Positions 28,800 through 38,600 of a stretch of 64,000 bases of DNA are shown here, in pieces (position 1 is the first letter of the stretch; each line of letters begins with the position of its first letter). Below the pieces are notes generated by a model. The model worked only from the letters and a program-made list of their open reading frames with translations. It ran no database searches and was not told where the DNA came from. The DNA is from Thermopetrobacter sp. TC1 (GTDB taxonomy: Bacteria; Pseudomonadota; Alphaproteobacteria; Rhizobiales; Aestuariivirgaceae): contig NZ_KN050830.1 of NCBI RefSeq assembly GCF_000746275.1, positions 50,364 through 114,363 of the forward strand, read 5' to 3'. The position numbers and the translations under genes are program-made.

Positions 28800-30533
28800 A
28801 TGCGGGATCGCCATAAGCGAGCAGGGATGGCGCACATGGGGCGGGAAAACGGGCAGGGCAGGGCAGAGAATGGGAGAGCAGAAGGCCTTGGCCGCCGCAT
28901 CGTGCGGGCCCTTGCGCAGGGCCCCTGGCCCTTCGCCCTGCTGGCCGGTGCGCTGGGATCGCTTTCCCTGCCCCCCTTTGCGCAGGGTTGGCTGCTGGTT
29001 GTGTCCTTCTCGCTGCTCAGCTTCTGGTTTGAGAAATTGTCCACACAGACGCATCCCCTGCGCCCCCTGCTGGTCAGGGCGGCAGGGCTCTTTGGCCTGT
29101 TCGGCATGGGCTGGTTTGGCGCCTCTGTCTGGTGGGTGGGCGAGGCCTTTCTTGTCGAGGCTGAAAAATTCGCAATCGTCATGCCCTTCGCCGTTCTCGG
29201 CCTTGTTGTGCTGCTTGCCTCCTTTTGGGCGCTTGCGGGCGCGCTGACCGCTCTTATTGCCCGCGCGCCCTTCTTTCGCCGCTGGCCTGTGCCTGTTGCC
29301 CTGGCCATGGCCGCCGGCTTCACCCTGGCGGAATATGTGCGCGGGCATGTGATCTTTGGCGGCTTTCCCTGGAACATGCCGGTGCATGGCCTGATCACCC
29401 TTCCCGCACTTGATCAGGCCGTGGCCTTTTTTGGCCGGGATGGCCTCTCCTTTTTTGCCGTGTTCTGGGCGGCCCTGCCGGCATCGTTCTGGGCGTTCAG
29501 GCGGCGGACGCGCCTTGAGCAAGGCCTTGTGCTCGCCGGCCTTGCCCTGTTTGCCGCCACCTGGATTTTTGCCGCATGGCGCCTTCATGCCGCACCGCCC
29601 CTGACGCCGCCGGAGAGGCAAGCGCGGCCGCTTGTGCGCATCGTGCAGCCCAATGTGCCGCAAAGGGAAAAATGGCGCCCCGAAAACCGGCAGGCCATCT
29701 TTCAGCGCCTGCTTGCGCTGACCACACGCCCCTCTGCCCTGGGGCGCAGGCCGGATATCATCGTCTGGCCGGAAAGCGCCGTGCCCTTCCTGCTCGCTGA
29801 AAACCCGCAGGCCCTGCACCAGATCGCTAAAGCCCTCAAACCGGGGCAGCTTCTCATCACCGGCAGCCTGCGCCGCGCCCTGCTCGGAGAGCCCGAGCCT
29901 GAGCGATTGCGCAATTCTATCTTGGTTGTCGATGATGAGGGTTTCATCATCGCCCGGTATGACAAGCGCCATCTCGTGCCCTTTGGGGAATATTTGCCGC
30001 TGGCTTCCCTGCTGACGCCCCTGGGCGTGCGCAAGCTGGTGCCGTTTTCGCGCGGCTTTGCGCGCGGTGTGCGCCCCGTTTCCCTGCCGGCGGGGCGGGC
30101 CGGACCGGCAGGCCCCCTGATCTGCTATGAGGCCATCTTTCCCGAATTGGTTGCCGAGATGCTTGCATTGCCCGTCACGATGAGGCCAAAGTGGTTAGTC
30201 AATATTACCAATGATGCCTGGTTTGGCCGCAGCATTGGCCGCGCCCAGCATCTGGCCGCGGCGCGTCTGCGAAGTATCGAATTTGGATTGCCACTTGTGC
30301 GTGCGGCGAACACCGGCCTGTCCGCCGCCTTCGATGCCTATGGCCGCACCTTGGTGAGTTTGAATCCGAATCGCCCCGAATATGGGGATTTCTTCCTGCC
30401 GCAGGCGAACGTAAGGGCAGGTCTGACGGGAGGCTTTGCGAATCTCGCTGGACGGATCGCCTTGTTATTTTCACTCATGATGATGGGGATTTCATTCTTT
30501 CGTATACCCGTGATTGCAAGAAGGCGACCGTGA
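28800..30533 (+). CDS. lnt: Apolipoprotein N-acyltransferase
   Basis: 577 residues; ATG at 28800, with ATGs at 28827 and 28836 as alternatives. Lnt acylates the N-terminal cysteine of lipoproteins in the inner membrane. About six to seven hydrophobic helices fill the first 260 residues, then the nitrilase-like domain shows the catalytic triad context: WPESAVPF (Glu), YDKRHLVPFGEYLP (Lys) and LICYEAIFP (Cys), plus NITNDAWFG. A last hydrophobic helix lies near the C-terminus. In relatives lnt follows corC directly; here it begins after a repeat region and is followed by the usual Xre regulator. Confidence 0.94.
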   Translation: MRDRHKRAGMAHMGRENGQGRAENGRAEGLGRRIVRALAQGPWPFALLAGALGSLSLPPFAQGWLLVVSFSLLSFWFEKLSTQTHPLRPLLVRAAGLFGLFGMGWFGASVWWVGEAFLVEAEKFAIVMPFAVLGLVVLLASFWALAGALTALIARAPFFRRWPVPVALAMAAGFTLAEYVRGHVIFGGFPWNMPVHGLITLPALDQAVAFFGRDGLSFFAVFWAALPASFWAFRRRTRLEQGLVLAGLALFAATWIFAAWRLHAAPPLTPPERQARPLVRIVQPNVPQREKWRPENRQAIFQRLLALTTRPSALGRRPDIIVWPESAVPFLLAENPQALHQIAKALKPGQLLITGSLRRALLGEPEPERLRNSILVVDDEGFIIARYDKRHLVPFGEYLPLASLLTPLGVRKLVPFSRGFARGVRPVSLPAGRAGPAGPLICYEAIFPELVAEMLALPVTMRPKWLVNITNDAWFGRSIGRAQHLAAARLRSIEFGLPLVRAANTGLSAAFDAYGRTLVSLNPNRPEYGDFFLPQANVRAGLTGGFANLAGRIALLFSLMMMGISFFRIPVIARRRP

Positions 30534-30712
30534 TTGAAGAAAAATGCTCCGCAGACGTACTTTTTTCGCCTTGGAGATATTTACAGACCACCTCCGGCTG
30601 TAATATGTAGACGCTTGCCAGCGCATCCGGGCGCTTGAAGCTGCAGGGGGGAATGGAGAGCCAAGACGGGACAGAAACCAATCAGACCGGGGGCTAACGG
30701 TCTGAGGTAAAA

Positions 30713-31129
30713 ATGACGAAAAAGAACCCGAATCCGATTGATGTGCACGTGGGCAATCGAGTGCGCATGCGTCGCATGCTGGTGGGGATGAGTCAGGAGA
30801 AGCTGGGCGAGCGCCTGGGTCTGACCTTCCAGCAAATCCAGAAATACGAAAAAGGCACCAACCGCATCTCCGCAAGCCGCCTCTATCAGATCTCCCAGAT
30901 CCTTGGCGTGCCGGTCCAGTTTTTCTTCGAGGACCTGCCGCCGCAGATCGCGGGCGAGAAGAGCGAGGGCGTGGAAGAGCCGCGCGAGGAGGGCGCCATC
31001 ATGGACTTCCTCGGCTCCTCCGAAGGCCTGCAGCTCAACCGCTTCTTCTCGCGGATCAAGGATGCCGCCGTCCGTCGCAGCATCATCGATCTCGTGCGCG
31101 CCATCGCCCGCGAGCAGGAAGAGCAGTGA
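30713..31129 (+). CDS. Xre-family transcriptional regulator
   Basis: 138 residues. The N-terminal helix-turn-helix reads VGNRVRMRRMLVGMSQEKLG, then LGLTFQQIQKYEKGTNRISA and LGVPVQFFFEDLP. This is the alphaproteobacterial regulator that normally sits between lnt and metK. The second half is acidic, then helical, ending VRAIAREQEEQ. Here metK does not follow: instead there is a terminator, a LexA-boxed promoter and rpoN. Its targets are unknown. Confidence 0.93.
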   Translation: MTKKNPNPIDVHVGNRVRMRRMLVGMSQEKLGERLGLTFQQIQKYEKGTNRISASRLYQISQILGVPVQFFFEDLPPQIAGEKSEGVEEPREEGAIMDFLGSSEGLQLNRFFSRIKDAAVRRSIIDLVRAIAREQEEQ

Positions 31130-31176
31130 CACGGCGGCTGTTTTCCTGGCCTTTTTCGCATCGACACGGCAAGGAA

Positions 31177-31215
31177 CGAGGGCATGTGACCGCTGGCATG
31201 CCCTCGTTTTCGTTT
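31177..31215 (+). terminator. Rho-independent terminator after the Xre gene
   Basis: CGAGGGCATG (31177-31186) pairs perfectly with CATGCCCTCG (31197-31206) around a 10-nt loop, then TTTTCGTTT. Confidence 0.88.
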
Positions 31216-31322
31216 GGCGGCGGTTGAGAAATTCATTTGACAGCGGGTGAGAAGCCCGGCCCTGCCGCCAGCCGGGCATGCAAGACCTGCGCAGGCCCGT
31301 GCACAGGCCTTGCTTTCAGGGT

Positions 31323-31348
31323 GTTCGTCAAGTGTTCCAAAAAAGTTC
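31323..31348 (+). promoter_or_regulatory. Tandem LexA-type operator: GTTC-N7-GTTC-N7-GTTC
   Basis: Three GTTC half-sites start at 31323, 31334 and 31345, exactly 11 bases apart, so they form two overlapping alphaproteobacterial LexA boxes on one face of the helix. The third half-site abuts the -35 TTGACA at 31349. This placement should repress the promoter. Confidence 0.65.
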
Positions 31349-31377
31349 TTGACATCCGTCCCGCTGCGTGCTATAGG
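31349..31377 (+). promoter_or_regulatory. Strong sigma-70-type promoter
   Basis: TTGACA (31349-31354, consensus), 17-base spacer and TATAGG (31372-31377). The predicted start point is about 31384. No protein gene begins within 480 bases downstream. Confidence 0.7.
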
Positions 31378-31380
31378 CTC

Positions 31381-31463
31381 AGGCACACTCGGCGCAGTGG
31401 GCAGCACGACAGAGGAACTGAAATTCGCCTGAAAGCGAATTTTTGCGGGGGGCTGCCCTGAGG
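31381..31463 (+). ncRNA. Putative structured small RNA under LexA control
   Basis: The first bases transcribed from the promoter form a compact structure: AAATTCGC (31421-31428) pairs with GCGAATTT (31435-31442), loop CTGAAA, then a run of T; GGGCAGC (31399-31405) pairs with GCTGCCC (31452-31458). The inner stem plus T tract could end a transcript of about 60 nt near 31445; the outer pairing could instead frame a longer RNA. It does not resemble 4.5S RNA, RNase P, tmRNA or a known metK riboswitch. No conserved reading frame is seen. Confidence 0.4.
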
Positions 31464-31692
31464 CCTGCCCTCAAACAGTCCGATGCATCAGCCCTTTAGG
31501 GGCAGCTTTTCCATACCCCCACTACGATACAGTCTTGACTTGCCTGTCCCGGACCTGAACCGGGATCCCATCTGTCCAGGGGTGGAAGGCGAAAGGGATG
31601 TGGAGCAGAAGGCACCGCATCTGGGCTCGGCCCTGGAAAGATCCAGGCGCCGGGGAGGCGATCCTTATGCGAAGCGCGTTCTCATGCAAAGT

Positions 31693-31749
31693 GATCCTTA
31701 TGCAAAAAGTGGATCCTTATGCAAAAAGTGGATCCTTATGCAAAAAGCG
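31693..31749 (+). repeat. 19-bp tandem repeat, three units
   Basis: GATCCTTATGCAAAAAGTG occurs at 31693 and 31712, and with one change (…AGCG) at 31731; a decayed unit GATCCTTATGC lies at 31660. The surrounding 31480-31680 sequence carries degenerate intergenic-repeat pieces (CCGGACCTGAACCGGGAT). Confidence 0.9.
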
Positions 31750-31763
31750 TGCCTTGCATGGGA

Positions 31764-31799
31764 AATCTTTACCGCTTTCGCATTTTGCGGGTTATACTG
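31764..31799 (+). promoter_or_regulatory. Possible rpoN promoter
   Basis: TTTACC then 18 bases then TTATAC, ending about 75 bases before the rpoN ATG. Only moderate match to consensus. Confidence 0.35.
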
Positions 31800-31870
31800 A
31801 GGGGCAAAGCCGCTATGATCGGCGCAAAAGCGTGGTGTGTGACGGTGTGACCGAAGAGGGATGAGCCCTC

Positions 31871-33535
31871 ATGACCCTGCGTCAGAGACTGGATGTGCGG
31901 CAGAGCCAGACGCTGGTGATGACGCCGCAGCTGCAACAGGCCATTCGCCTGCTGCAGATGTCCAATCTCGAGCTGCAGGCCTTTATCGCCGCGGAGCTGG
32001 AGACCAATCCGCTGCTGGAACGCGCCGATGAGGCACAAGAGGTGCCGGAAACGCCGGAGGCTCCGGAAGCCGAGGCGGGCGCGACGGGCGATGCGCCGGA
32101 TCCGGGGGCGGAAAGTGTGCCGGACGGGAATGCGCCGGCGGCGGAGAGTGATGATGCGCTATCCCTGGAGGCCGATCTTGCGGCGGTGGATGCCGGCTTT
32201 GAGGACACATCCCGGCTCAAGGCGCGGCTTGATGCGCTGGATACCCCTGCGGAGGCGATCTTCACCGACGATTCGCCCAGCGAACGGGCCACGGAGAAGG
32301 CGGCGGAGCCCCTGACGCCGGATGCGGCCATGAGCGGCCTGGCTGGCGGGGATGATCCGTTTCTTTCCGGTGTGGCCTCGGCCGTGTCGCGCCCGGCGCC
32401 GGCGGACGAGGAGGAGGGGCGCAGCCTGGAGGAACGCATCGCGGGAGAGGTGAGCCTTGCCGATCATCTGGCCGAACAGCTGCCGCTTGTCCTGACCGAT
32501 CCGGCGGAGCGCCTCATCGGGCAGCATCTGATCGGCTGCCTGGATGAGGCGGGCTATCTGGGCGAGCCCGTCGAGGAGATCGCCGATCGCCTTGGTGCGG
32601 CACCTGAACAGGTGGAGGCGGTGCTGAAGCGGCTGCAGACGCTGGAGCCCACCGGTGTTTTCGCGCGCGATCTTGCCGAATGCCTGCGGCTGCAGCTGGC
32701 GGAGCGCGGGCGGCTCAATACGCCGATGCAGACGCTGCTGGACAATCTCGATCTGCTGGCCAGGCGCGACTTTGCAAAGCTTGCGCGCCTCTGCCGCGTT
32801 TCCGAACGCAAACTGGCGGAAATGCTCTCCGAGATCCGCCGCTGTGATCCGCGCCCGGGCGCGCGCATCGGCGGGGCGCCGGCGCAGCCGGTGGTGCCGG
32901 ATGTTTTCGTGCGGCCGGCGCCGGATGGCAGCTGGATCGTGGAGCTCAACAGCGAGACCCTGCCCAGGGTGCTGGTGAACAATCAGTATCGCGCCCTGGT
33001 GCAGGCCGGTGCCATGCCGCAGCGCGACAGGGATTACATCATCGAGTGCATGAACCGCGCCTCCTGGCTGGTGAAGAGCCTGGATCAGCGCGCGCGCACC
33101 ATCCTCACCGTGGCGCGGGAGATCGTGCGCCAGCAGGACGCCTTCCTGCACAAGGGGGTGAGCGCCTTGAAACCGCTGACGCTCAGGCAGGTGGCCGATG
33201 CCGTGGGCCTGCATGAATCCACGGTCTCGCGCGTCACCTCCGGCAAGTACATGGCCACACCGCGCGGGATCTTCGAGATGAAATATTTCTTCACCGCCGC
33301 CCTGGCGGCCACCGACGGGGGCGAGAGCGTCTCGGCGGAGGCGGTGCGCCATCGCATTCGCGCGCTTATCGACGCGGAGGATCCCGATCATGTGCTGTCC
33401 GATGACAAGATCGTTGACATCCTGCGCGCGGAAGGCATAGACATCGCCCGGCGCACCGTTGCCAAGTACCGCGAGGCCATGGGCATTCCCTCCTCCGTGA
33501 AGCGGCGGCGGGAAAAGCGGCTGCTGAAGGCCTGA
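31871..33535 (+). CDS. rpoN: RNA polymerase sigma-54 factor
   Basis: 554 residues, full length. It directs transcription of nitrogen and other enhancer-dependent genes. Region I is intact (MTLRQRLDVRQSQTLVMTPQ, LQQAIRLLQMSNLELQAFI). An acidic, Ala/Glu-rich region II spans about 50-170. The core-binding domain follows, then the HTH (VADAVGLHESTVSRVTSGKY) and the RpoN box ARRTVAKYREAMGIPSS near the C-terminus. hpf and ptsN follow in the usual order, but lptA/lptB, which commonly precede it, are absent; instead the upstream region holds the LexA-boxed locus and tandem repeats. Confidence 0.97.
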   Translation: MTLRQRLDVRQSQTLVMTPQLQQAIRLLQMSNLELQAFIAAELETNPLLERADEAQEVPETPEAPEAEAGATGDAPDPGAESVPDGNAPAAESDDALSLEADLAAVDAGFEDTSRLKARLDALDTPAEAIFTDDSPSERATEKAAEPLTPDAAMSGLAGGDDPFLSGVASAVSRPAPADEEEGRSLEERIAGEVSLADHLAEQLPLVLTDPAERLIGQHLIGCLDEAGYLGEPVEEIADRLGAAPEQVEAVLKRLQTLEPTGVFARDLAECLRLQLAERGRLNTPMQTLLDNLDLLARRDFAKLARLCRVSERKLAEMLSEIRRCDPRPGARIGGAPAQPVVPDVFVRPAPDGSWIVELNSETLPRVLVNNQYRALVQAGAMPQRDRDYIIECMNRASWLVKSLDQRARTILTVAREIVRQQDAFLHKGVSALKPLTLRQVADAVGLHESTVSRVTSGKYMATPRGIFEMKYFFTAALAATDGGESVSAEAVRHRIRALIDAEDPDHVLSDDKIVDILRAEGIDIARRTVAKYREAMGIPSSVKRRREKRLLKA

Positions 33536-33791
33536 GGGGAGTTGGCGCGGGCCGGTGCAGAAGCGGCCTTTCAAGCGGTGGTCCCTGCGCCGGATCAGAC
33601 AAGGAGATGCAAAAACTGACCGCCAAGACGCCGGTTCTTGATCACCGGTCTGGAAAAGATCGGCCGGCTGGCGCATAATGATTCCCGCAAACGGCGCCCG
33701 CCGGGATGAGCACCGGCCTTGCCCCCACATCTTCGGGCAGGGCGCCGCTTTCGGGACTGGCGTGAATTCAAGACAACCTGAAAGCAAGCCT

Positions 33792-34415
33792 ATGCAGATC
33801 AGCATCACTGGAAAGAATCTCGACATCGGAACCGCCTTTCAGACCCACGTGGAAGAACGGCTGAAAGAGGCCGTGGACAAGTATTTCGACAGCGCGGTCA
33901 GCGCGCATGTGGTGGTGGAGAAGCAGCGCAACAACTTCCATACGGAATGCACCGTGCATCTGCCCACCGGCCTGCTGTTGCAGGCGGAAGGCGAGGGCGG
34001 CGATGCCTACGGCAGCTTCGAGGAAGCGCTGGATCATCTGGAAAAACGCCTGCGCCGCTACAAGCGCAAGCTGGTCAGTCATACGCGTCAGCGCCAGAAG
34101 AAGCCGATGGCCACCTTCCCGGCGCAGAGTTTCGTGCTGCAGCCGCTGGCCGAGACCGAAGGCGCAGAGGAGCAGGCGGAGGCGGAAGAGCCGGTGAACG
34201 GCGAGGAGGCCGAATTCGTGCCGGCCATCGTCGCTGAGGATATGGAGCAGATCGCCGAGATGAGCGTGGGTGAGGCTGTTCTGCAGCTCGAACTGGCCAC
34301 GCGCGAGTTCCTCCTGTTCAGAAACGCCAATCATGGCGGAGTGAATATTGTCTACCGCCGCAAGGATGGCCATATCGGGTGGGTGGATCCGGGCCCGTGC
34401 CCGACACGGGATTGA
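33792..34415 (+). CDS. hpf: Ribosome hibernation promoting factor, long form
   Basis: 207 residues from the ATG at 33792. The N-terminal HPF/YfiA domain (MQISITGKNLDIGTAFQTHV … HTECTVHLPTG … FEEALDHLEKRLRRYKRKLV) binds the decoding centre of resting 70S ribosomes. After a Glu/Ala-rich linker the C-terminal dimerisation domain (MSVGEAVLQLELATREFLLF, RNANHGGVNIVYRRKDGHIG) makes it the long type that forms 100S ribosomes on its own. It follows rpoN as in other proteobacteria. Confidence 0.95.
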   Translation: MQISITGKNLDIGTAFQTHVEERLKEAVDKYFDSAVSAHVVVEKQRNNFHTECTVHLPTGLLLQAEGEGGDAYGSFEEALDHLEKRLRRYKRKLVSHTRQRQKKPMATFPAQSFVLQPLAETEGAEEQAEAEEPVNGEEAEFVPAIVAEDMEQIAEMSVGEAVLQLELATREFLLFRNANHGGVNIVYRRKDGHIGWVDPGPCPTRD

Positions 34416-34648
34416 AGCGTTCGTCCCCGGATGAAGGTGTGACCGGGGCCTTGTCTCCCTGAAATCCCGCAGGGCCACCTGAAAAACGGGCGCTGCGGCA
34501 GGGAGAGAGGAAGCGGATCGCGGCACAGGGTGGAAGCGGACAGGCATCCGGCATGCATGTGCGTTCATGCATGCCGGGGGTGTTTGTGTTCATGCGCTGT
34601 TGTGCCGGCGCCGTTTCCGAGGAAGGGGACAGTCAGCAAGGGCAAGCC

Positions 34649-35113
34649 ATGCAGATTTCCGACATTCTCGAACCGGAATCGGTTCTGCCCGCGGTTCAGG
34701 CGGGCAGCAAGAAGCAGCTTCTGCAAACGCTTTCCGAACAGGCGGCCGGCCGCACGGGGCTGAACGCGCGCCTGATCTTCGATACGCTCATGCAGCGGGA
34801 AAAGCTGGGTTCCACCGGGCTGGGCGGCGGCATTGCCATTCCGCACGGGCGCTTCTCCGGGCTGGAGAAGGTGCACGGCCTGTTCGCCCGGCTGGCGCGG
34901 CCAGTGGATTTCGACGCGCCGGATCACGTGCCGGTGGACATCGTCTTTCTGCTGCTGGCGCCGGAAAGCGCAGGCGCCGATCATCTCAAGGCCTTAGCAC
35001 GGGTCTCGCGCCTGCTGCGTGACAAGGAGCTGGTGGAAAAGCTGCGCGCCACGCGCGATGTGGACGCTCTTTATTCCCTGCTGATCGAGGATGCCACCCC
35101 CCGCGCCGCCTGA
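34649..35113 (+). CDS. ptsN: PTS IIA-like nitrogen regulatory protein
   Basis: 154 residues from the ATG at 34649. EIIA-Ntr accepts phosphate in the PtsP-NPr-PtsN relay, affecting potassium, nitrogen and stress responses. The phosphorylated histidine is H66 in GGIAIPHGRF; LGSTGLGGG precedes it and VDIVFLLLAPESAGADHLKA is conserved. It ends the rpoN-hpf-ptsN order. Confidence 0.95.
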   Translation: MQISDILEPESVLPAVQAGSKKQLLQTLSEQAAGRTGLNARLIFDTLMQREKLGSTGLGGGIAIPHGRFSGLEKVHGLFARLARPVDFDAPDHVPVDIVFLLLAPESAGADHLKALARVSRLLRDKELVEKLRATRDVDALYSLLIEDATPRAA

Positions 35114-35651
35114 CGCAGGGCGCCTTGTGTGACATCCATTTTTTCCTGTCCCCTGAAAGGCGGCCCGCGTCTTCAGTTTCCGGACGCCATCGATCCGGAC
35201 GCAATTGGCCGCATCGCGCAAAATGCAGCGCCATACTCTACGGGCCTGATCCGGGCGCCCGGCAATGCAGGAGGCGGTTTACGCATATCCCGAGATCTTA
35301 AAGCTTTCGCCGGGGTGACGCGAAAGAGGGCAACGTTGTGTCATGTCGTGTGCCATCATGGCACCATCGAAGTTATGCGCAATGGACCTCGCATTCTCCT
35401 CTCCCTCACAGCGCCGCCTTGGCAGGGGCGGGCGGAAGGGATATATCCCTCTTCGCCCGCTGGTGGCGGAAGGCCGGCGGGCCGGCCGGGAATAAGGCCA
35501 TTGGCGGTGATCACACAATCGCCCTGCATGGGGGCTAAGGGCACAAACAGGGCGCAGCGCGCGTAGATTCTCAACGAAGCGAACCCTTCCGCGCACAAGA
35601 GCGGCACGGTTGCGCCATCAGAACGAGCCATCGGCTAAAGACGAAAGATCC
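35114..35651. other. Intergenic with decayed repeats
   Basis: About 540 bases, no gene seen. It holds a degraded half of the 127-bp element (AAGCTTTCGCCGGGGTGACG at 35301, then GCAACGTTGTGTCATGTCGTG) and C/G-rich remnants near 35400-35480. Nothing points to an RNA gene. Confidence 0.45.
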
Positions 35652-38600
35652 ATGTCCGCACCCTCCCGCATCGTCGCCATGCTGGGGCCCACCAATACGG
35701 GCAAGACCCACATGGCGGTGGAGCGCATGCTCTCTTACGAGACCGGCATCATCGGCCTGCCGCTGCGGCTTCTGGCGCGCGAGGTGTTCGACAAGGTGCG
35801 GGCGCGCGTGGGCCGCGGCGCGGTGGCGCTGATCACCGGCGAGGAGCGCATCGTGCCGGAGGGGGCGCGCTATTTCGTCTGCACGGTGGAGGCGATGCCG
35901 CTGTCGCGGCCGGTGGAATTCGTGGCGGTGGACGAGGTGCAGCTCGCGGCCGATCTCGAACGCGGGCACGTCTTTACCGATCGCATCCTGCATGCGCGCG
36001 GGCAGCTGGAGACCTGGCTGCTCGGCGCGGAAACCATGCGCGAGCGCCTGCGCGATCTTTTGCCCGATGTGCAGTTTCGCTCCCGCCCGCGTTTTTCGCG
36101 CCTGACCTATGCCGGGCAGAAGAAACTCACCCGCCTGCCGCCGCGCACGGCCATCGTCGCCTTCTCCGCCGAGCAGGTCTATGCCATTGCCGAGCTCATC
36201 CGCCGCCAGAAGGGCGGGGCGGCCGTGGTCATGGGCGCACTCTCCCCGCGCACGCGCAATGCGCAGGTGGCGCTTTATCAGTCCGGCGAGGTGGACTATC
36301 TCGTGGCCACCGATGCCATCGGCATGGGCCTGAACATGGATGTTGATCATGTGGCCTTCGCCGCCACCCGCAAGTTCGACGGCTTTCGCCATCGTGCGCT
36401 CACCACCGCCGAGCTGAGCCAGATCGCCGGGCGCGCCGGGCGTCACCTCAACGACGGCACCTTCGGCGTTACCGCCCGCGCCGAACCGTTTGACGAGGAC
36501 ACCATCGAGGCCCTGGAGGAACACCGCTTTCCGCCGGTGCGCCTTCTGCAATGGCGCAATCGCGCGCTTGATTTCTCCTCCATCGACCGGCTGCTTGCCT
36601 CGCTGATGGCCGTGCCAAAGCGCCCGGGGCTGGCGCGCGCACCCATGGCGGCCGATGTTGCAGCGCTGGAGCTGCTTTCGCGCCAGGAGGAGGTGCGCAG
36701 GCTGGCCGATACGCCGGCCCGGCTGAAGCTTCTGTGGGAGGTCTGTCAGCTGCCGGATTATCGCAACATCACCGGCGGCGAGCACGCCGGGCTGATCGCC
36801 AGCATCTTCACCCAGCTGGTGCATGCGGGCCGCATCGACGAGGACTGGCTGGCGCGGCAGGTGGCGCGCTGCGCCCGATTCGACGGCGATATCGATACCC
36901 TCTCCATGCGCATCGCCCACATCCGCACGTGGACGTTCGTCTCCCACCGCGGGCACTGGTTGCGGGATGCGGCTCACTGGCAGGAACGGACACGCCAGAT
37001 CGAGGATGCGCTTTCCGATGCGCTTCATGAACGCTTGACGAAGCGCTTCATTGACAGGAAAACATCGGTATTGCTGCGCAGGCTGCGGGAGAAGGAAGAA
37101 CTGATGTCGAGCGTGGACGACGAAGGCGCGGTGCGCGTCGAGGATTCTTACGTGGGCCGCATGGAGGGCCTGCGCTTCATCGCGGACGGCGAGCAGGGCG
37201 AGGGGGCGCACAAGAAAGCGTGGGATGCCGCCACCCGCAAGGCGGTGGCCCGGGAGCTTTCCGAGCGCGCCCAGGCGATCAGCGCCGCGCCGGACACGGA
37301 TTTCACCCTGGATCCTTCCGGCTATATCATCTGGCACGGCGCGCCCATCGCGCGGCTGCAGCCGGGGCCGGAGCTGTTGCGCCCCGATGTGCGGCTGCTG
37401 GCCGATGACGGGCTGGAAGGCCCGGAGCGCGAGGCGGTGCGCTTTCGTCTGCAGAAGTTTCTCTCCCGGCACATCGAGGCGCTGCTGGCGCCGCTCATTG
37501 GCCTGCGCGAGGATGAGGCGCTTACCGGCATCACCCGCGGTCTTGCCTGGCGGCTGGTGGAGAACCTGGGCGTGCTGCCGCGTGCGGAGGTGGCGGAGGA
37601 GGTCAAGAGCCTCGATCAGGATGAGCGCGCCAAGCTGCGCAAGCATGGCGTGCGCTTCGGTGCCTGGCATCTGTTCATCCCCGCCCTGCTGAAGCCGGCG
37701 CCCACGGCCCTGCGCCTGCTGTTGTGGGCCCTGCAGGAGGAGAAGGCGGGGCGGCTGAGCCTGGATGCGCTGCCGCAGCCGCCCGGACAGGGGCTGACCT
37801 CGGTGGTGCGTGACGAGAGCTGGCCGGAAGGATTTGCCCGCGTGTGCGGCTACATGGAATGCGGCCCGCGGGCGGTGCGCGTGGACATGATCGAGCGCCT
37901 GGGCGATCTCATTCGCGAGCGCGTGTTCTGGAAGCCGCGCTTCACCGGTGAGGAACGCCCGGAAGGCTCGGTGGAAGGCGGCGGCTTCACGGTCATTCCC
38001 GACATGATGTCGCTGGTGGGCTGTTCGGGCGAGGATTTCGCCGCCATCCTGCGCACGATGGGCTATCGGGCCGAGCGCCGCCCGGCGCCGAAGCCGGCCA
38101 CGACCGAAGCGCAGGCAGGGAATGCCGCGCCCAACGAGGCTGAGGCCCCTGGGCAGGAACCTGGACATGAACCTGAGCAAGGGGCTGAGCAGGCGCATGA
38201 GGCACATGAGGAACAGGCCGGGCAGGCTGCATCCGATACCGGCGCGGCGGTTACCGAGGAACAGGCGGCCGAATCGGCTGAAGCCCCCGCTGCTTCTGAT
38301 GCGGATCAGCCGGTAACGGCCGATGCGGCGCAACAGGGCGCGCCCGGGCAGGAATCGGCTTCCGAACCGGCCATGACCGGGGCGGCGGAAGATGCGAAAG
38401 CCGCTTCGGCCGAAGACGAGGTTCTGGAAAAGCGCGCGGTGAGCGAGAGCGCGGCGGTGGATGCGGAAATCGCCGCGCTGGCTGCGGCGGAGGCCCCGGC
38501 GGAGCCGGAGTTCATCGAGGTGTGGTGGCCGGATGGCACCGGGCCTTTCCGCAAGAAGCCCAAGCGCCGCACCAAACCGCGGCCGGAGGGCGCAGGCAGG

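Noticed and set aside
31378-31470. Known RNA at the LexA-boxed locus (tmRNA, 4.5S, RNase P, SAM-type riboswitch)
   Set aside because: None of their invariant cores is present (for example no GGAAGGAAGCAG loop of 4.5S, no tag frame of tmRNA), and no metK gene follows.
31483-31800. 105-codon frame through the tandem repeats upstream of rpoN
   Set aside because: It reads through the 19-bp repeats and degenerate repeat DNA, has no RBS and no recognisable domain.
35571-38333. 920-codon minus-strand frame opposite the Suv3-like helicase
   Set aside because: Helicase motifs are on the plus strand; the antisense frame is His/Arg/Gly-rich without family features.
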